NCBI RefSeq assembly: GCF_009765995.1
Contig: NZ_LMUI01000042.1
Location: 468,592-532,591, forward strand
Length of the DNA: 64,000 nucleotides
Reading direction: 5' to 3'
Source: Methylocapsa sp. S129
GTDB lineage: Bacteria > Pseudomonadota > Alphaproteobacteria > Rhizobiales > Beijerinckiaceae
The notes under the pieces: model-generated
The model's input: the letters and a program-made list of their open reading frames with translations, nothing else
The model's database searches: none
Told to the model about the DNA's origin: nothing
Shown: one piece after another, positions 16,644-25,175 of the stretch
Numbering within the stretch: position 1 is the stretch's first letter
Layout: every line of letters begins with the position of its first letter
Made by a program: the position numbers and the translations under genes

Positions 16644-17767
16644 GCGATCGCCTCCAGTTCGGGTTGATGGCGCTCGTAGGTCGCGAGCGCGGAACAGGCG
16701 CCGCATTTGGCGCAACCGGCTTTGACGTCGACGGATTTGAGGCCGCCATCGATCAGCATGCGCGCGAGCGGTTTGAGGATCGCGTGCATGAAGGACGGGG
16801 CCGGCGCCGGATGGCTCTCGAGCGGCGTCCCCGAAATCGGCACGAAGGGTACGACAAAGGGATAGACGCCGATGGCGACCATTCGTTCGCAGACGCCGAG
16901 AATTTCCTCCGCCGTATCGCCGAGTCCGGCGAGAATGTAGCTGGAAACCTGCCCGCGTCCGAAAACGGGCGTCGCCGCCGCGAAAGCCGAGAAATAGCGC
17001 GCCACCGAGACCTGCGCCTTGCCCGGCATGATGCGATGGCGCACGCGCTCCGTCACCGCTTCGAGATGCATGCCGAGCGCATCCGCTCCCGCTTCCTTCA
17101 GCCGGCCGAACCAGGCGTCGTCGTCGGGCGGCTCGCATTGCACCTGAATGGGCAGATCGACCGCCGCTTTCACCGCCGCCGCGCTCTCGGCAAGAATGGC
17201 GGCGCCGCGATCGGCGCCGGCCGGCGTGCCGGTGGTCATGACCATATGCTTGACGCCATCGAGCCGAACCGCGGCCTCGGCCACTTCGGCGAGCTGGGCG
17301 GGCGTCTTGCGCGCGATCGTGCGCCCGGCGGCGAGCGACTGGCCGATCGCGCAGAACTGGCAGGTCTTGGCGCGGCTTTGATAGCGGATGCAGGTTTGCA
17401 GCACCGTCGTCGCCAGCACGTCGCGCCCATGCAGGACCGCGATCTTGGAATAGGGCACGCCGTCGGCCGTTTGCAGGTCGTAGAATTTCGGGCGCAGCGG
17501 AAAAGAAACCTCGCCGAGCGCGAGCCCGTCGCGCAAAACCCGGCTGCGCCCGAAGGCGTCGGGCTTTTCGATGAGATAGGGGCTTTCGAAGGCCGGCGCC
17601 GTATGGACGGGCGCCATCACGGTCATGCCGTCGATCGTGATCGCCTTGTGATCCGAAGGCCCGGCGCCGCCGCGGCGGCTGTCCGCGCCCGCTTTCGGAT
17701 CAACCAGACGCATTCCGAAGGACTGCAACTCGTTGATCAGTCGCTCGGTCGTCATCATCGGTTTCAT
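16640..17767 (-). CDS. nitD: Nit1C radical SAM protein (MSMEG_0568 family)
   Basis: 375-residue radical SAM enzyme. The Cys cluster is C126-X9-C136-X2-C139 ([15 protein letters not shown]), wider than the classical CX3CX2C. A second motif CX2CX2C (C352, C355, C358, in [11 protein letters not shown]) near the C-terminus could hold an auxiliary Fe-S cluster. The N-terminus ELQSFGMRL and [17 protein letters not shown] match the family. The ATG at 17767 is preceded by GGAAG 8 bases upstream and keeps the family N-terminus, so the gene overlaps nitC by 68 bases; a later Met at 17713 would nearly remove the overlap but would cut conserved residues. The reaction is unknown. Confidence 0.9.
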   Translation of the reverse strand: MKPMMTTERLINELQSFGMRLVDPKAGADSRRGGAGPSDHKAITIDGMTVMAPVHTAPAFESPYLIEKPDAFGRSRVLRDGLALGEVSFPLRPKFYDLQTADGVPYSKIAVLHGRDVLATTVLQTCIRYQSRAKTCQFCAIGQSLAAGRTIARKTPAQLAEVAEAAVRLDGVKHMVMTTGTPAGADRGAAILAESAAAVKAAVDLPIQVQCEPPDDDAWFGRLKEAGADALGMHLEAVTERVRHRIMPGKAQVSVARYFSAFAAATPVFGRGQVSSYILAGLGDTAEEILGVCERMVAIGVYPFVVPFVPISGTPLESHPAPAPSFMHAILKPLARMLIDGGLKSVDVKAGCAKCGACSALATYERHQPELEAIA

Positions 17768-18734
17768 GGGCGTGGCTTCCAACAGCGAGAGAAGGGAACG
17801 GCGCGGCGGCATGCATCGCCGCTGCGGGTCTGTTGTCGAAATTGAGACTGAGCAGTTCGGGGCGCGCGTAATGGCCGACCGAATCCATCATCCGCTTGCG
17901 CTTGACGATGAGGCTCATGTCGAGATCGGCGATGAGAAGGCCCTCGCCCTGCGTCAGCGGCGGCGCAAGATGCTTGCCTTCGGGCGAAATGATCGCCGTC
18001 ATGCATCCGCCGGTGAGCGCCTTGCGCAGCTTTTCGTCGGGCGAGATTTTGGCGATCTGCGCTTCCGACAGCCAGCCGGTCGCATTGACGACGAAGCAAC
18101 CGCTCTCCAAAGCGTGATGGCGGATGGTGACTTCGATCTGATCGGCAAAAATCGGCCCGACGAGAGAGCCCGGGAACTGGGCGATGTGGATTTCCTCGTG
18201 CTGGGCCATCAGCGCGTAACGGGCGAGCGGATTGTAGTGCTCCCAGCAGGCAAGGGCGCCGATGCGCCCGACGGCGCTGTGGACGACTTTGAGGCCGGCG
18301 CCGTCGCCCTGGCCCCAGATCATGCGCTCGTGGAAAGTCGGCGTGATCTTGCGCCGCTTCAACAGGATTTCGCCGGTCGCGTCGAAGATGATCTGCGTAT
18401 TGTAGAGGGAGCCGTGATCGCGCTCGTTGACGCCGAGCGCGACGACGATGGCGTGGCGGCGCGCCGCGCTCGCCACCGCCTCGGTCACGGGGCCGGGGAC
18501 GACGACGGCGTTTTCGTAGAGCCGCACATGCTCGCCGCCGGTCTGGACCGGCGGCAGCACGAAGGAAAAATACGGATACCAGGGCACAAAGGTCTCGGGA
18601 AAGACGATGAGTTTGGCGCCCTTGCCGGCCGCCTCGCCGATCGCCGCCAGAACGCGGTCGACCGTTCCGGCCGCCGTCTCCAGGTCGGGCGAGATCTGCG
18701 CCGCCGCGACCCTGATCAATGTCGGTTCCGTCAT
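17700..18734 (-). CDS. nitC: Nit1C nitrilase
   Basis: 344-residue carbon-nitrogen hydrolase of the nitrilase branch that defines Nit1C. The catalytic triad is visible: E47 ([12 protein letters not shown]), K129 (LKRRKITPT) and C163 ([17 protein letters not shown]). [12 protein letters not shown] and CWEHYNPL are typical of true nitrilases that convert nitriles to acids and ammonia. In cyanotrophic Pseudomonas fluorescens the homologue is needed for growth on cyanide. The C-terminus ends in a polar tail ([15 protein letters not shown]) that overlaps nitD by 68 bases and may be lineage-specific. nitB lies 34 bases upstream. Confidence 0.93.
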   Translation of the reverse strand: MTEPTLIRVAAAQISPDLETAAGTVDRVLAAIGEAAGKGAKLIVFPETFVPWYPYFSFVLPPVQTGGEHVRLYENAVVVPGPVTEAVASAARRHAIVVALGVNERDHGSLYNTQIIFDATGEILLKRRKITPTFHERMIWGQGDGAGLKVVHSAVGRIGALACWEHYNPLARYALMAQHEEIHIAQFPGSLVGPIFADQIEVTIRHHALESGCFVVNATGWLSEAQIAKISPDEKLRKALTGGCMTAIISPEGKHLAPPLTQGEGLLIADLDMSLIVKRKRMMDSVGHYARPELLSLNFDNRPAAAMHAAAPFPSLAVGSHAHETDDDDRATDQRVAVLRNASG

Positions 18735-18768
18735 CGCCTGCCTTCTCCTGATGGGCGCGGACCGGCCG

Positions 18769-19251
18769 CTAGAGGGTCCAGGTGTCGAGGATGAAGGCGT
18801 TGTCCCTCCGATGCAGCAGGATCAGGTCGAGCACGTCGAGCGGGTTGATCCCTTTGATGCCGGGAATGAGCGACACGTCGCCGTGGCCGTAGAGCGCCTG
18901 CAGGGCGAAGCGGCAAGCATAAACCTTGCCGCCTTCCTCCATGAATTTGGCGAGCTGATTGTTGAAGTTCTGATGGCCTGGAAACGCTTCGTCGCCCAGC
19001 TTTGGAAAGCCGCGCTGCACGCCGAGCGTGACGCCGGGTCCATACAGCAGCACCGACGTTTCGAAGCCCTTGCGCTTCAGGCGTGTGGCCTGCAGCAGGT
19101 TCACGAAGCCGATGGAGCCTTCGAAAGCGACGGTGTGGAAGGTGACCAGCGCCTTCTCGCCGGGCGCGGCTTTGACGTCCTCGAACACTTTCTCTTCGTA
19201 ATCGACAAGAAAATCGCCCTTCTTGTGGGCTGGCATCGTGACGGCGGGCAT
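18769..19251 (-). CDS. nitB: Nit1C MSMEG_0572/Sll0783-family nitrogen-starvation-response protein
   Basis: 160-residue protein, first gene of the cluster, of the family that includes cyanobacterial Sll0783, a protein strongly induced by nitrogen starvation and needed for polyhydroxybutyrate accumulation there. It resembles a DsrE-like fold ([39 protein letters not shown]). C-terminal features are [17 protein letters not shown] and [13 protein letters not shown]. The ATG at 19251 is preceded by AGGAG 9 bases upstream and lies about 50 bases downstream of the start expected from the sigma-54 promoter at 19312-19326. Function is unknown; it is not an obvious enzyme. Confidence 0.92.
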   Translation of the reverse strand: MPAVTMPAHKKGDFLVDYEEKVFEDVKAAPGEKALVTFHTVAFEGSIGFVNLLQATRLKRKGFETSVLLYGPGVTLGVQRGFPKLGDEAFPGHQNFNNQLAKFMEEGGKVYACRFALQALYGHGDVSLIPGIKGINPLDVLDLILLHRRDNAFILDTWTL

Positions 19252-19311
19252 GAGGCGTTTCTCCTGAGACGGATCGTCCGCGGCGTAGGCCGTGGATCAC
19301 AGGAGAACACT

Positions 19312-19326
19312 GCAATCAATGTGCCA
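19312..19326 (-). promoter_or_regulatory. Sigma-54 (RpoN) promoter for the Nit1C operon
   Basis: Read on the minus strand the sequence is TGGCAC-ATTGA-TTGC, with the -24 GG and -12 GC separated by exactly 10 bases. This matches the TGGCAC-N5-TTGC core of sigma-54 promoters. It points into nitB with a predicted transcription start near 19301. RpoN promoters commonly serve nitrogen-limitation genes activated by NtrC, which fits the nitrogen-starvation families in the operon. No clear NtrC site (GCACC-N5-GGTGC type) was found by eye. Confidence 0.8.
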
Positions 19327-19330
19327 ATTA

Positions 19331-19378
19331 TTGTATGTAATGACTGGTATCCTGGAAATGGCAATCAATACATTCAAT
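19331..19378. promoter_or_regulatory. Imperfect inverted repeat upstream of the Nit1C promoter
   Basis: TTGTATGTAATG (19331-19342) and CAATACATTCAA (19367-19378) are inverted copies agreeing at 10 of 12 positions. They lie in the 453-base gap between nitB and the divergent MocR gene, just upstream of the -24 element. The pair could bind an activator of sigma-54 or the MocR regulator; neither role can be told from sequence alone. Confidence 0.35.
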
Positions 19379-19510
19379 TACAGATTTATTGGGCCGGTCC
19401 CGCTACGATCCATCCCACGGAGATAGGCGCCTAATAATCTCTCATCGCCCAATAGCTAGGCTTCGTTTGATGTAAAACTGTGCCGGTGGAATGATGAATT
19501 TCGCGTCCGA

Positions 19511-19540
19511 TTGACAAAGTTTTCCTGTGCAGTCAATAAT
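19511..19540 (+). promoter_or_regulatory. Candidate sigma-70-type promoter for the MocR regulator
   Basis: TTGACA at 19511-19516 is followed about 18 bases later by AATAAT, a fair -35/-10 pair on the plus strand about 165 bases before the MocR start. The -10 is weak, so this is tentative. Confidence 0.35.
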
Positions 19541-19704
19541 GCAGTCATTCGCCGCAGAGTCACTCGCGTAAAAGGCGAGCATCCTCAACCGAAGTCTATC
19601 GCAAGGTGCGCGATCGGCCAGCGTGACAAGCCGGCTTGCCGCACGATACAGTCAATTTCCGCGACGCCGAGTCGCCGCGAAATATCGCATTCAGATTGAG
19701 TAAA

Positions 19705-21096
19705 ATGGCCGAATGGACGCCCAATCTCGCTAGCAGCGATAGACCTCGCTATTTGGCCATCGCCGACCTCATTGCGGCGGATATGAAAGAAGGGCGACTT
19801 TCTCCCGGCGATCGCCTGCCGCCGCAGCGCAAGCTGGCGGGCCGGCTCAATGTCGATTTCACGACTGTTGCGAGGGGTTATGTCGAAGCGCAGAAGCGCG
19901 GCCTGATCGAATCGCGCGTCGGGCAGGGCACTTTCGTGCGCGCGGCGCCCAAACTTGGTCTGCCCGTGCGGCTCCCGGCGCAACGCCGTGTCGAGATTGT
20001 CGATCTTTCAATGAATCTGCCGCCGGAGCCCGACGACCCGGCGCTGATCGAACGTATGCAGGCCGGCCTTGCCGAGGTCGGCCGCGATCTCGTTTCGCTT
20101 TTGCGCTACCAGGGTTTTGGCGGATCGCCCGCCGACAAGGACGCGGCGTCCGCATGGTTAGGGCGGCGCGCGCTTGTTCCCTCCCAGGATCGCATCTTCA
20201 TCACCCCGGGCGCTCATCCCGCGCTGCTGGGAATTTTTGGGATTCTGGGGAAAGCGGGCGACGTCATTCTGAGCGAAGCGATCACCTATCCCGGCGCCCG
20301 CTCGATCGCGGCCCAATTGGGGCTCGAGCTCGTTGGATTGCCCATGGACCATGAGGGCGTCGACCCCGCCGCTTTCGCGGACGCCTGCGCGCGTCTCAAG
20401 CCGAAGGGCCTCTATCTCAACCCGACGCTGCAGAATCCGACGACGCTGACCGTCTCCGAGCGACGGCGCGGCGAACTTGCCGCGGTCGCGCGGCGCTGGC
20501 GCGTCCCGATCATCGAAGATGACGCCTATGGCTTTATTCCGGTTCACGGACCGGCGCCGTTTGCGGCGATCGCGCCCGACATCACCTGGCATGTCGCGGG
20601 CCTCGCCAAATGCATCGGCGCAGGCATTCGGGCCGCGTATGTCGTGGTTCCGGACGTGCGCTCGGGCTGGCTGTTCGCCGCCGCCGTTCGCGCCGCGACC
20701 GTGATGGCCTCGCCGCTCACAGTGGCGCTCGCCACGCGTTGGATTGAGGACGGTACGGCGGACGCGATTCTGCGCTTCATCAGAGCGGAAACCGCCGCGC
20801 GACAGGTGCTTGCAACGGAGCTTCTACCGCCAGGAAGTTTCAAGGCCGATCCGCTCAGCTTCAATCTGTGGGCGCAATTGCCGGTTGGTTGGACGCGATC
20901 GGCTTTCATTGGACATATGCGCACGACCGGCGTGGGCGTGGTGGCGAGCGACGCCTTCACCGTTGGCGAAAATCCGCCCGAGGCCGTCCGCATCTGTCTG
21001 GGCGGTCCGACGACGCGCCCGGTGCTTCGGCGCGCGCTCGAATATATGTCGCATGCTCTGGCGGAATCGCCGACCCTGGCGTCGACGTTTCTTTAA
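19705..21096 (+). CDS. MocR-family transcriptional regulator (GntR HTH plus aminotransferase fold)
   Basis: 463-residue fusion of an N-terminal GntR winged helix (residues about 10-80, including PRYLAIADLIAADMKEGRL, GDRLPPQRKLAGRL and GLIESRVGQGTFVR) and a fold-type-I aminotransferase domain. The PLP-type elements include YLNPTLQNPTT, IIEDDAYG and the lysine in HVAGLAKCIGAG. The ATG at 19705 gives the standard MocR N-terminus. It is divergent from nitB across a shared control region. MocR proteins usually regulate an adjacent gene in response to an amino compound plus PLP, so control of Nit1C is a reasonable inference. It could also act elsewhere. Confidence 0.88.
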   Translation: MAEWTPNLASSDRPRYLAIADLIAADMKEGRLSPGDRLPPQRKLAGRLNVDFTTVARGYVEAQKRGLIESRVGQGTFVRAAPKLGLPVRLPAQRRVEIVDLSMNLPPEPDDPALIERMQAGLAEVGRDLVSLLRYQGFGGSPADKDAASAWLGRRALVPSQDRIFITPGAHPALLGIFGILGKAGDVILSEAITYPGARSIAAQLGLELVGLPMDHEGVDPAAFADACARLKPKGLYLNPTLQNPTTLTVSERRRGELAAVARRWRVPIIEDDAYGFIPVHGPAPFAAIAPDITWHVAGLAKCIGAGIRAAYVVVPDVRSGWLFAAAVRAATVMASPLTVALATRWIEDGTADAILRFIRAETAARQVLATELLPPGSFKADPLSFNLWAQLPVGWTRSAFIGHMRTTGVGVVASDAFTVGENPPEAVRICLGGPTTRPVLRRALEYMSHALAESPTLASTFL

Positions 21097-21154
21097 GCGG
21101 GGCGCTTTGCCGGATGCGTACGCGCGCGACGGGGCGGCATGGCTGCGTTGCCGC

Positions 21155-22552
21155 CTATCGCCGCGCCGCTTTGGCTCCCGGATTATCCCATCCGCCATGC
21201 GCGGCGATCAGCGCGTCGGCCTCTTTCGGCCCCCAGGTCCCGCGCCTGTACGGGAGCGCCTTGGGATGGGCGTCGAGGATGGGGTCGACCACGGCCCAGG
21301 CGGCCTCGACCGCGTCCTCTCTCGTGAATAGCGCGCCATCGCCCGCCATGGCGTCGCCAAGCAGCCGGGCATAGGCGGTCTGCTCGCCCGGATGCTCGTC
21401 GATCAAGGTGAGTTCGCGCTGGTCGCCGACGAATTCCTTGCCGGGGCGTTTGACGCGCGCGGCGAGCGCGATGGCGGATTTGGGCGAAAGCTGGAAGCGA
21501 AAATAATTGTCGCGGCCCGTCGCGGGCGCCGAATCGGTGAACAGAAGCTGCGGCGGCGGCTTCAATTCGACCAGAACCTCGGTGATCGTTTGGGCGAGAT
21601 ATTTTCCCGAGCGCAGATAGAACGGCACGCCCTGCCAGCGCCAGGAATCGATGAACAGCCGCAGCGCGCAAAAGGTCTCGACGTCGGAATGCTTCGCGAC
21701 ATCCGGCTCCTGGCGATAGCCGGCATATTGACCGCGCACGAGATCGTCGGATTTGAGCGGGCGCATCGCGGCGAAGACCTTGGCCTTCTCGTCCTGCAAG
21801 GCGCCATAGTTGCGCCCAGCAGACGGCTCCATGGCGAGCAGCGCGACGATCTGGAACAAGTGGTTCTGGATCACGTCGCGCAGGCAGCCCGCGGTCTCAT
21901 AAAAGGCGCCGCGGTCCTTGACGCCGAAATCCTCCGCCAGCGTCACCTGGACGCTCGCGACATAATTGCGGTTCCAGATCGGCTCAAGGAACGCATTGGC
22001 GAAGCGGAAGTAGAGGATGTTCATGATCGCTTCCTTGCCGAGGAAGTGATCGATGCGGAAGATTGAGTTTTCGGGGAAGACGCTGCGCGCGACGCGGTTG
22101 AGCGCGCGTGCGGAGGCGAGGTCGCGTCCGAAGGGCTTTTCGACGATGACGCGCGCGTGCTCTGCGAGACCGGCGGCGCCGAGACCTTTGATCACTGTTT
22201 CGAACAGCGAGGGCGGGATCGCGAGATAATGCGCGGGGCGCCGCGCGCCGACGAGCGCCGTCTTGATCGCGGTGAACGTGGCGGGATCGTTATAGTCGCC
22301 GCTGACATAGCCAAGCAGCGCCATCAGGCGCCGCAGGGCGGCGGGGTCGTCGACGCCGCCCGAATGCTTGATGCTGTCCTCGACGCGGACGCGCAATTGC
22401 GCGAGACTCCAGTTCGTAGAGGCGACGCCGACCACCGGAACGTTGAGGGCCCCACTCTTAGCGAGCTGGTAGAGCGCGGGGAAGACCATCTTATGCGCGA
22501 GATCGCCCGTCGCGCCGAAAAGCACGAGCGCATCCGAATGGAGCGGATTCAT
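21155..22552 (-). CDS. zwf: Glucose-6-phosphate 1-dehydrogenase
   Basis: 465-residue enzyme oxidising glucose 6-phosphate to 6-phosphogluconolactone with NAD(P)+, entry to the Entner-Doudoroff and pentose phosphate routes. The dinucleotide-binding motif LFGATGDLA is at about residues 11-19 and the substrate/catalytic motif [21 protein letters not shown] is in the first half. VSITxx-type C-terminal elements are replaced by the usual [26 protein letters not shown]. The start at 22552 has GAGGG about 7 bases upstream; an ATG at 22585 is the alternative. It stands alone, without pgl or edd beside it, and converges on the MocR gene. Confidence 0.95.
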   Translation of the reverse strand: MNPLHSDALVLFGATGDLAHKMVFPALYQLAKSGALNVPVVGVASTNWSLAQLRVRVEDSIKHSGGVDDPAALRRLMALLGYVSGDYNDPATFTAIKTALVGARRPAHYLAIPPSLFETVIKGLGAAGLAEHARVIVEKPFGRDLASARALNRVARSVFPENSIFRIDHFLGKEAIMNILYFRFANAFLEPIWNRNYVASVQVTLAEDFGVKDRGAFYETAGCLRDVIQNHLFQIVALLAMEPSAGRNYGALQDEKAKVFAAMRPLKSDDLVRGQYAGYRQEPDVAKHSDVETFCALRLFIDSWRWQGVPFYLRSGKYLAQTITEVLVELKPPPQLLFTDSAPATGRDNYFRFQLSPKSAIALAARVKRPGKEFVGDQRELTLIDEHPGEQTAYARLLGDAMAGDGALFTREDAVEAAWAVVDPILDAHPKALPYRRGTWGPKEADALIAAHGGWDNPGAKAARR

Positions 22553-22816
22553 CGGCGGCCCTCGCTTTTCAGGTTTTGGCGGCATGTTGCGAAATCCTAT
22601 TCTTTTTCGGTGCGCCCACGAAGGCGGCGATGTCAATGAAAAGAAGCGGGAAGGAGCCCAGCGAGTTCCGTTCCCGTGATGGTAAGTGAGGATTTGGCGA
22701 AATGCGGGGAGCGGGCGGAAGGTTCGCATCGTTCCGGCGCCAGCGCGGATCGCGGTTGCGCAAGCTTTCTTTCATCGGCTGACGAGAAGGTTCGCCGAGC
22801 GGTGGCCCTATTTGCG

Positions 22817-23199
22817 TCAAGCTTCGTCGCTCGCCTCCACCCTACCGCGCAATCCGCGTTCCGAACGCGCGAGATGCTCGGGCCGGACGCCGATGGTGAG
22901 CGCCGCACCCGCGTCTTCCTTGCCCACCACCGACGCGTCGATGATGCTTCGATCCTCATCGACCGCGAGTCGCAGCTCCATGGGCGAAGCGCTCTTCGTC
23001 GTGAGCAAAAGCATGTTCATCTGCGGGGGGCGCCGAGGAAAGAGGCGACGAAGCGATTGCGCGGCCGCGCGTAAAGCTCGATCGGCGATCTGACCTGCTC
23101 AATGATTCCTTCGCGCAGAACGACAATCGCATCGGCCATCGTCATCGCCTCGACCTGATCATGGGTGACATAGATCATGGTCGAACCCAGCCGGCTTGC
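22817..23199 (-). pseudogene. Truncated MalK/UgpC-type ABC transporter ATPase remnant
   Basis: An open stretch of about 125 codons translates as the C-terminal part of a sugar-type ABC ATPase: [20 protein letters not shown] (switch His after Walker B), then [25 protein letters not shown], then the TOBE-domain motif TIGVRPEHLA. It stops after RVEASDEA, well before the normal C-terminus. An in-frame TGA interrupts the frame just upstream of the visible homology, and no Walker A or signature sequence is found. The paralogue smoK at 48736-49740 is intact but clearly different, so this is an old remnant rather than a recent copy. Confidence 0.75.
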
Positions 23200-23302
23200 T
23201 CACGGCGAGCGTCCGCGCATCACGGGAATTGCTCGCTGTCGGCGTTGAATTGACCGCGTCGAATCTCTGTTGACATCATTGTCCTTTCATGTTTCTAGTA
23301 AA

Positions 23303-23333
23303 TAGATAGAAAATGTATGATAGACAGAAATAA
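23303..23333 (+). promoter_or_regulatory. AT-rich direct repeat upstream of the organosulfur operon
   Basis: TAGATAGAAA (23303-23312) recurs as TAGACAGAAA (23321-23330) 18 bases later in an unusually AT-rich stretch just before the FMN reductase gene. Sulfur-starvation operons are often controlled by LysR-type regulators binding AT-rich sites; that role is inferred. A TTGACA at 23270-23275 could be a -35 element but lacks a convincing -10. Confidence 0.3.
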
Positions 23334-23372
23334 TAGATATTGTCTGTGAATTCGAACGAAGGATCGATGCGA

Positions 23373-23957
23373 ATGGCGGGGATTTCGATCATCGGCGTTT
23401 CAGGGAGCGTCACGCGTCCTTCGCGGACGACGGCGCTGGTGCAGGCGGTTCTCGACCGCATCGAGGCGCGTAGCGGAATCGCCACGAGGTTGATCGAGCT
23501 CGTCGATTCAGCGCCGCGTCTGTTCGGCGCCCTCACGCGCGACAAGCTCGTCGGAGACGCCAGGGCGCTCGTCCAGGCCATCGAGCAAGCCGACCTGCTG
23601 GTGATCGGCACGCCGGTCTATCGCGCCTCTTACACCGGCGCCCTCAAGCATCTTTTCGATCTCGTCCATCATGCGGGATTCGCCAGCAAGCCGATCATCC
23701 TGACGGCGACGGGCGGCAGCCATCTGCACGGGCTTGTGACTGAGCATCAATTGCGCCCGCTGTTCGGCTTCCTTAACGCGCTGACGTTGCCGACGACGGT
23801 CTATGCGGTCGAGACCGATTTTCTCGACTATCGCGTATCCAGTTCGAAAATCCTCGACCGCGTCGAGCGCGCCGTCACCGAAGCGCTGACGCAATTGGGC
23901 CGACAAGGCGCTGAGAGCGCCGAGCAAGAAGACCGTCGCGCGCTGGCCGCCGGCTGA
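23373..23957 (+). CDS. NADPH-dependent FMN reductase (MsuE/SsuE-like)
   Basis: 194-residue flavodoxin-fold reductase supplying FMNH2 to the adjacent two-component monooxygenase. Features are ISIIGVSGSVTRPSRTTALVQAVL (flavin phosphate-binding loop), LLVIGTPVYRASYTGALKHLFDLV and TATGGSHLHGLVTEHQLRPLFGFL, typical of the MsuE/SsuE group. The ATG at 23373 is preferred because AAGGA lies 9 bases upstream; ATGs at 23367 or earlier are possible. It is first in the operon and precedes sfnG by 41 bases. Confidence 0.88.
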   Translation: MAGISIIGVSGSVTRPSRTTALVQAVLDRIEARSGIATRLIELVDSAPRLFGALTRDKLVGDARALVQAIEQADLLVIGTPVYRASYTGALKHLFDLVHHAGFASKPIILTATGGSHLHGLVTEHQLRPLFGFLNALTLPTTVYAVETDFLDYRVSSSKILDRVERAVTEALTQLGRQGAESAEQEDRRALAAG

Positions 23958-23998
23958 ACCTCCTCCCCAACCCCGACAGCAGACCGAAAGGCTTCTCG

Positions 23999-25123
23999 AT
24001 GACCGCACATTCGCGCAACGTCGCCGCTGAGAGCGCGCCCGGCGCCCTCAAATTCGCTTATTGGGTACCCAACGTTTCGGGCGGCCTGGTGATCAGCAAG
24101 ATCGAGCAGCGGACCAGCCACGACATCGATTACAACCGCAAGCTCGCGCAGATCGCCGAGCAGAACGGCTTCGACTACGCGCTGAGCCAGATCCGCTTCA
24201 CCGCCGGCTATGGCGCTGAATTCCAGCACGAACCGGTGACCTTCAGCCAGGCTCTGCTCGAGGCGACCACGCGGCTCAAGGTGATCGCGGCGCTGCTGCC
24301 GGGGCCCTGGAATCCCGCGGTGGCGGCCAAACAGATCGCGACGCTCAATCAGCTCTATGGCGGCCGGGTCGCGGTCAATGTCGTCAGCGGTTGGTTTCGC
24401 GGCGAGTTCGCGGCGATCGGCGAGCCCTGGCTCGACCATGACGAACGCTATCGCCGCTCCGAGGAATTCATCCGCGCCTTGCGCGGCATCTGGAGCGAAG
24501 ACAATTTCACGTTCCGCGGCGATTTCTATCGCTTCAACAATTACACGCTGAAACCGAAGCCGAGCGACCCGCAGCCCGAGGTTTTCCAGGGTGGTTCGTC
24601 GCGCGCGGCGCGCGACATGGCCGCGCGCGTTTCCGACTGGTATTTCACTAACGGCAACACGCCCGAAGAGATCAAAAAGCAAGCCGACGACATCCGCGCC
24701 AAGGCCGCGCAGAACGGCCATTCCGTCAAGGTCGGCGTCAACGCCTTCCTGATCGCGCGCGAGAGCGAGGCCGAGGCGCGCGAGGTTCTCGCGGAAATCA
24801 TTGCAAAGGCCGATCCGGAAGCGGTGAACGCGTTCGGCCACGAAGTGAAAAACGCCGGCAAGGCCTCGCCGGAAGGACAGGGCAATTGGGCCAAGTCGAG
24901 TTTCGAGGATCTCGTCCAATATAACGACGGATTCCGCTCCAACCTGATCGGCACGCCCGAGCAGATCGCCGAGCGCATCGTCCGCCTCAAGAACGCCGGC
25001 GCCGATCTCATTCTGCTCGCCTTCCTGCATTTCCAGGAAGAGGTCGAATATTTCGGCAAGCATGTCATCCCGCTGGTGCGCCAATTGGAGGCCGACCAGA
25101 AGCTGGCGGTCGCCGCCGAATGA
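23999..25123 (+). CDS. sfnG: FMNH2-dependent dimethyl sulfone monooxygenase
   Basis: 374-residue bacterial-luciferase-like flavin monooxygenase. Known SfnG converts dimethyl sulfone to methanesulfinate with FMNH2 and O2. The N-terminus FAYWVPNVSGGLVISKIEQRTS and FDYALSQIRFTAGYGAEFQHEP, plus ATTRLKVIAALLPGPWNPAVAAKQ and VNVVSGWFRGEF, are characteristic of the SfnG subfamily rather than SsuD. The preceding reductase gene fits a two-component system. The following transporter and sfnB make this an organosulfur module. The exact sulfone or sulfonate substrate is not certain. Confidence 0.9.
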   Translation: MTAHSRNVAAESAPGALKFAYWVPNVSGGLVISKIEQRTSHDIDYNRKLAQIAEQNGFDYALSQIRFTAGYGAEFQHEPVTFSQALLEATTRLKVIAALLPGPWNPAVAAKQIATLNQLYGGRVAVNVVSGWFRGEFAAIGEPWLDHDERYRRSEEFIRALRGIWSEDNFTFRGDFYRFNNYTLKPKPSDPQPEVFQGGSSRAARDMAARVSDWYFTNGNTPEEIKKQADDIRAKAAQNGHSVKVGVNAFLIARESEAEAREVLAEIIAKADPEAVNAFGHEVKNAGKASPEGQGNWAKSSFEDLVQYNDGFRSNLIGTPEQIAERIVRLKNAGADLILLAFLHFQEEVEYFGKHVIPLVRQLEADQKLAVAAE

Positions 25124-25175
25124 GCGCCGCGAGATTGTTTCGATCAGATCGCACGCTGATAGCGCGAGGACATTG

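Noticed and set aside
16644-17138. N-terminal extension of the GNAT frame
   Set aside because: It is nitD read out of frame; the ATG at 16643 overlaps the nitD stop as expected in this coupled operon.
19511-19699. 62-codon ORF before the MocR gene
   Set aside because: No ribosome-binding site or conserved features; it overlaps a candidate promoter.
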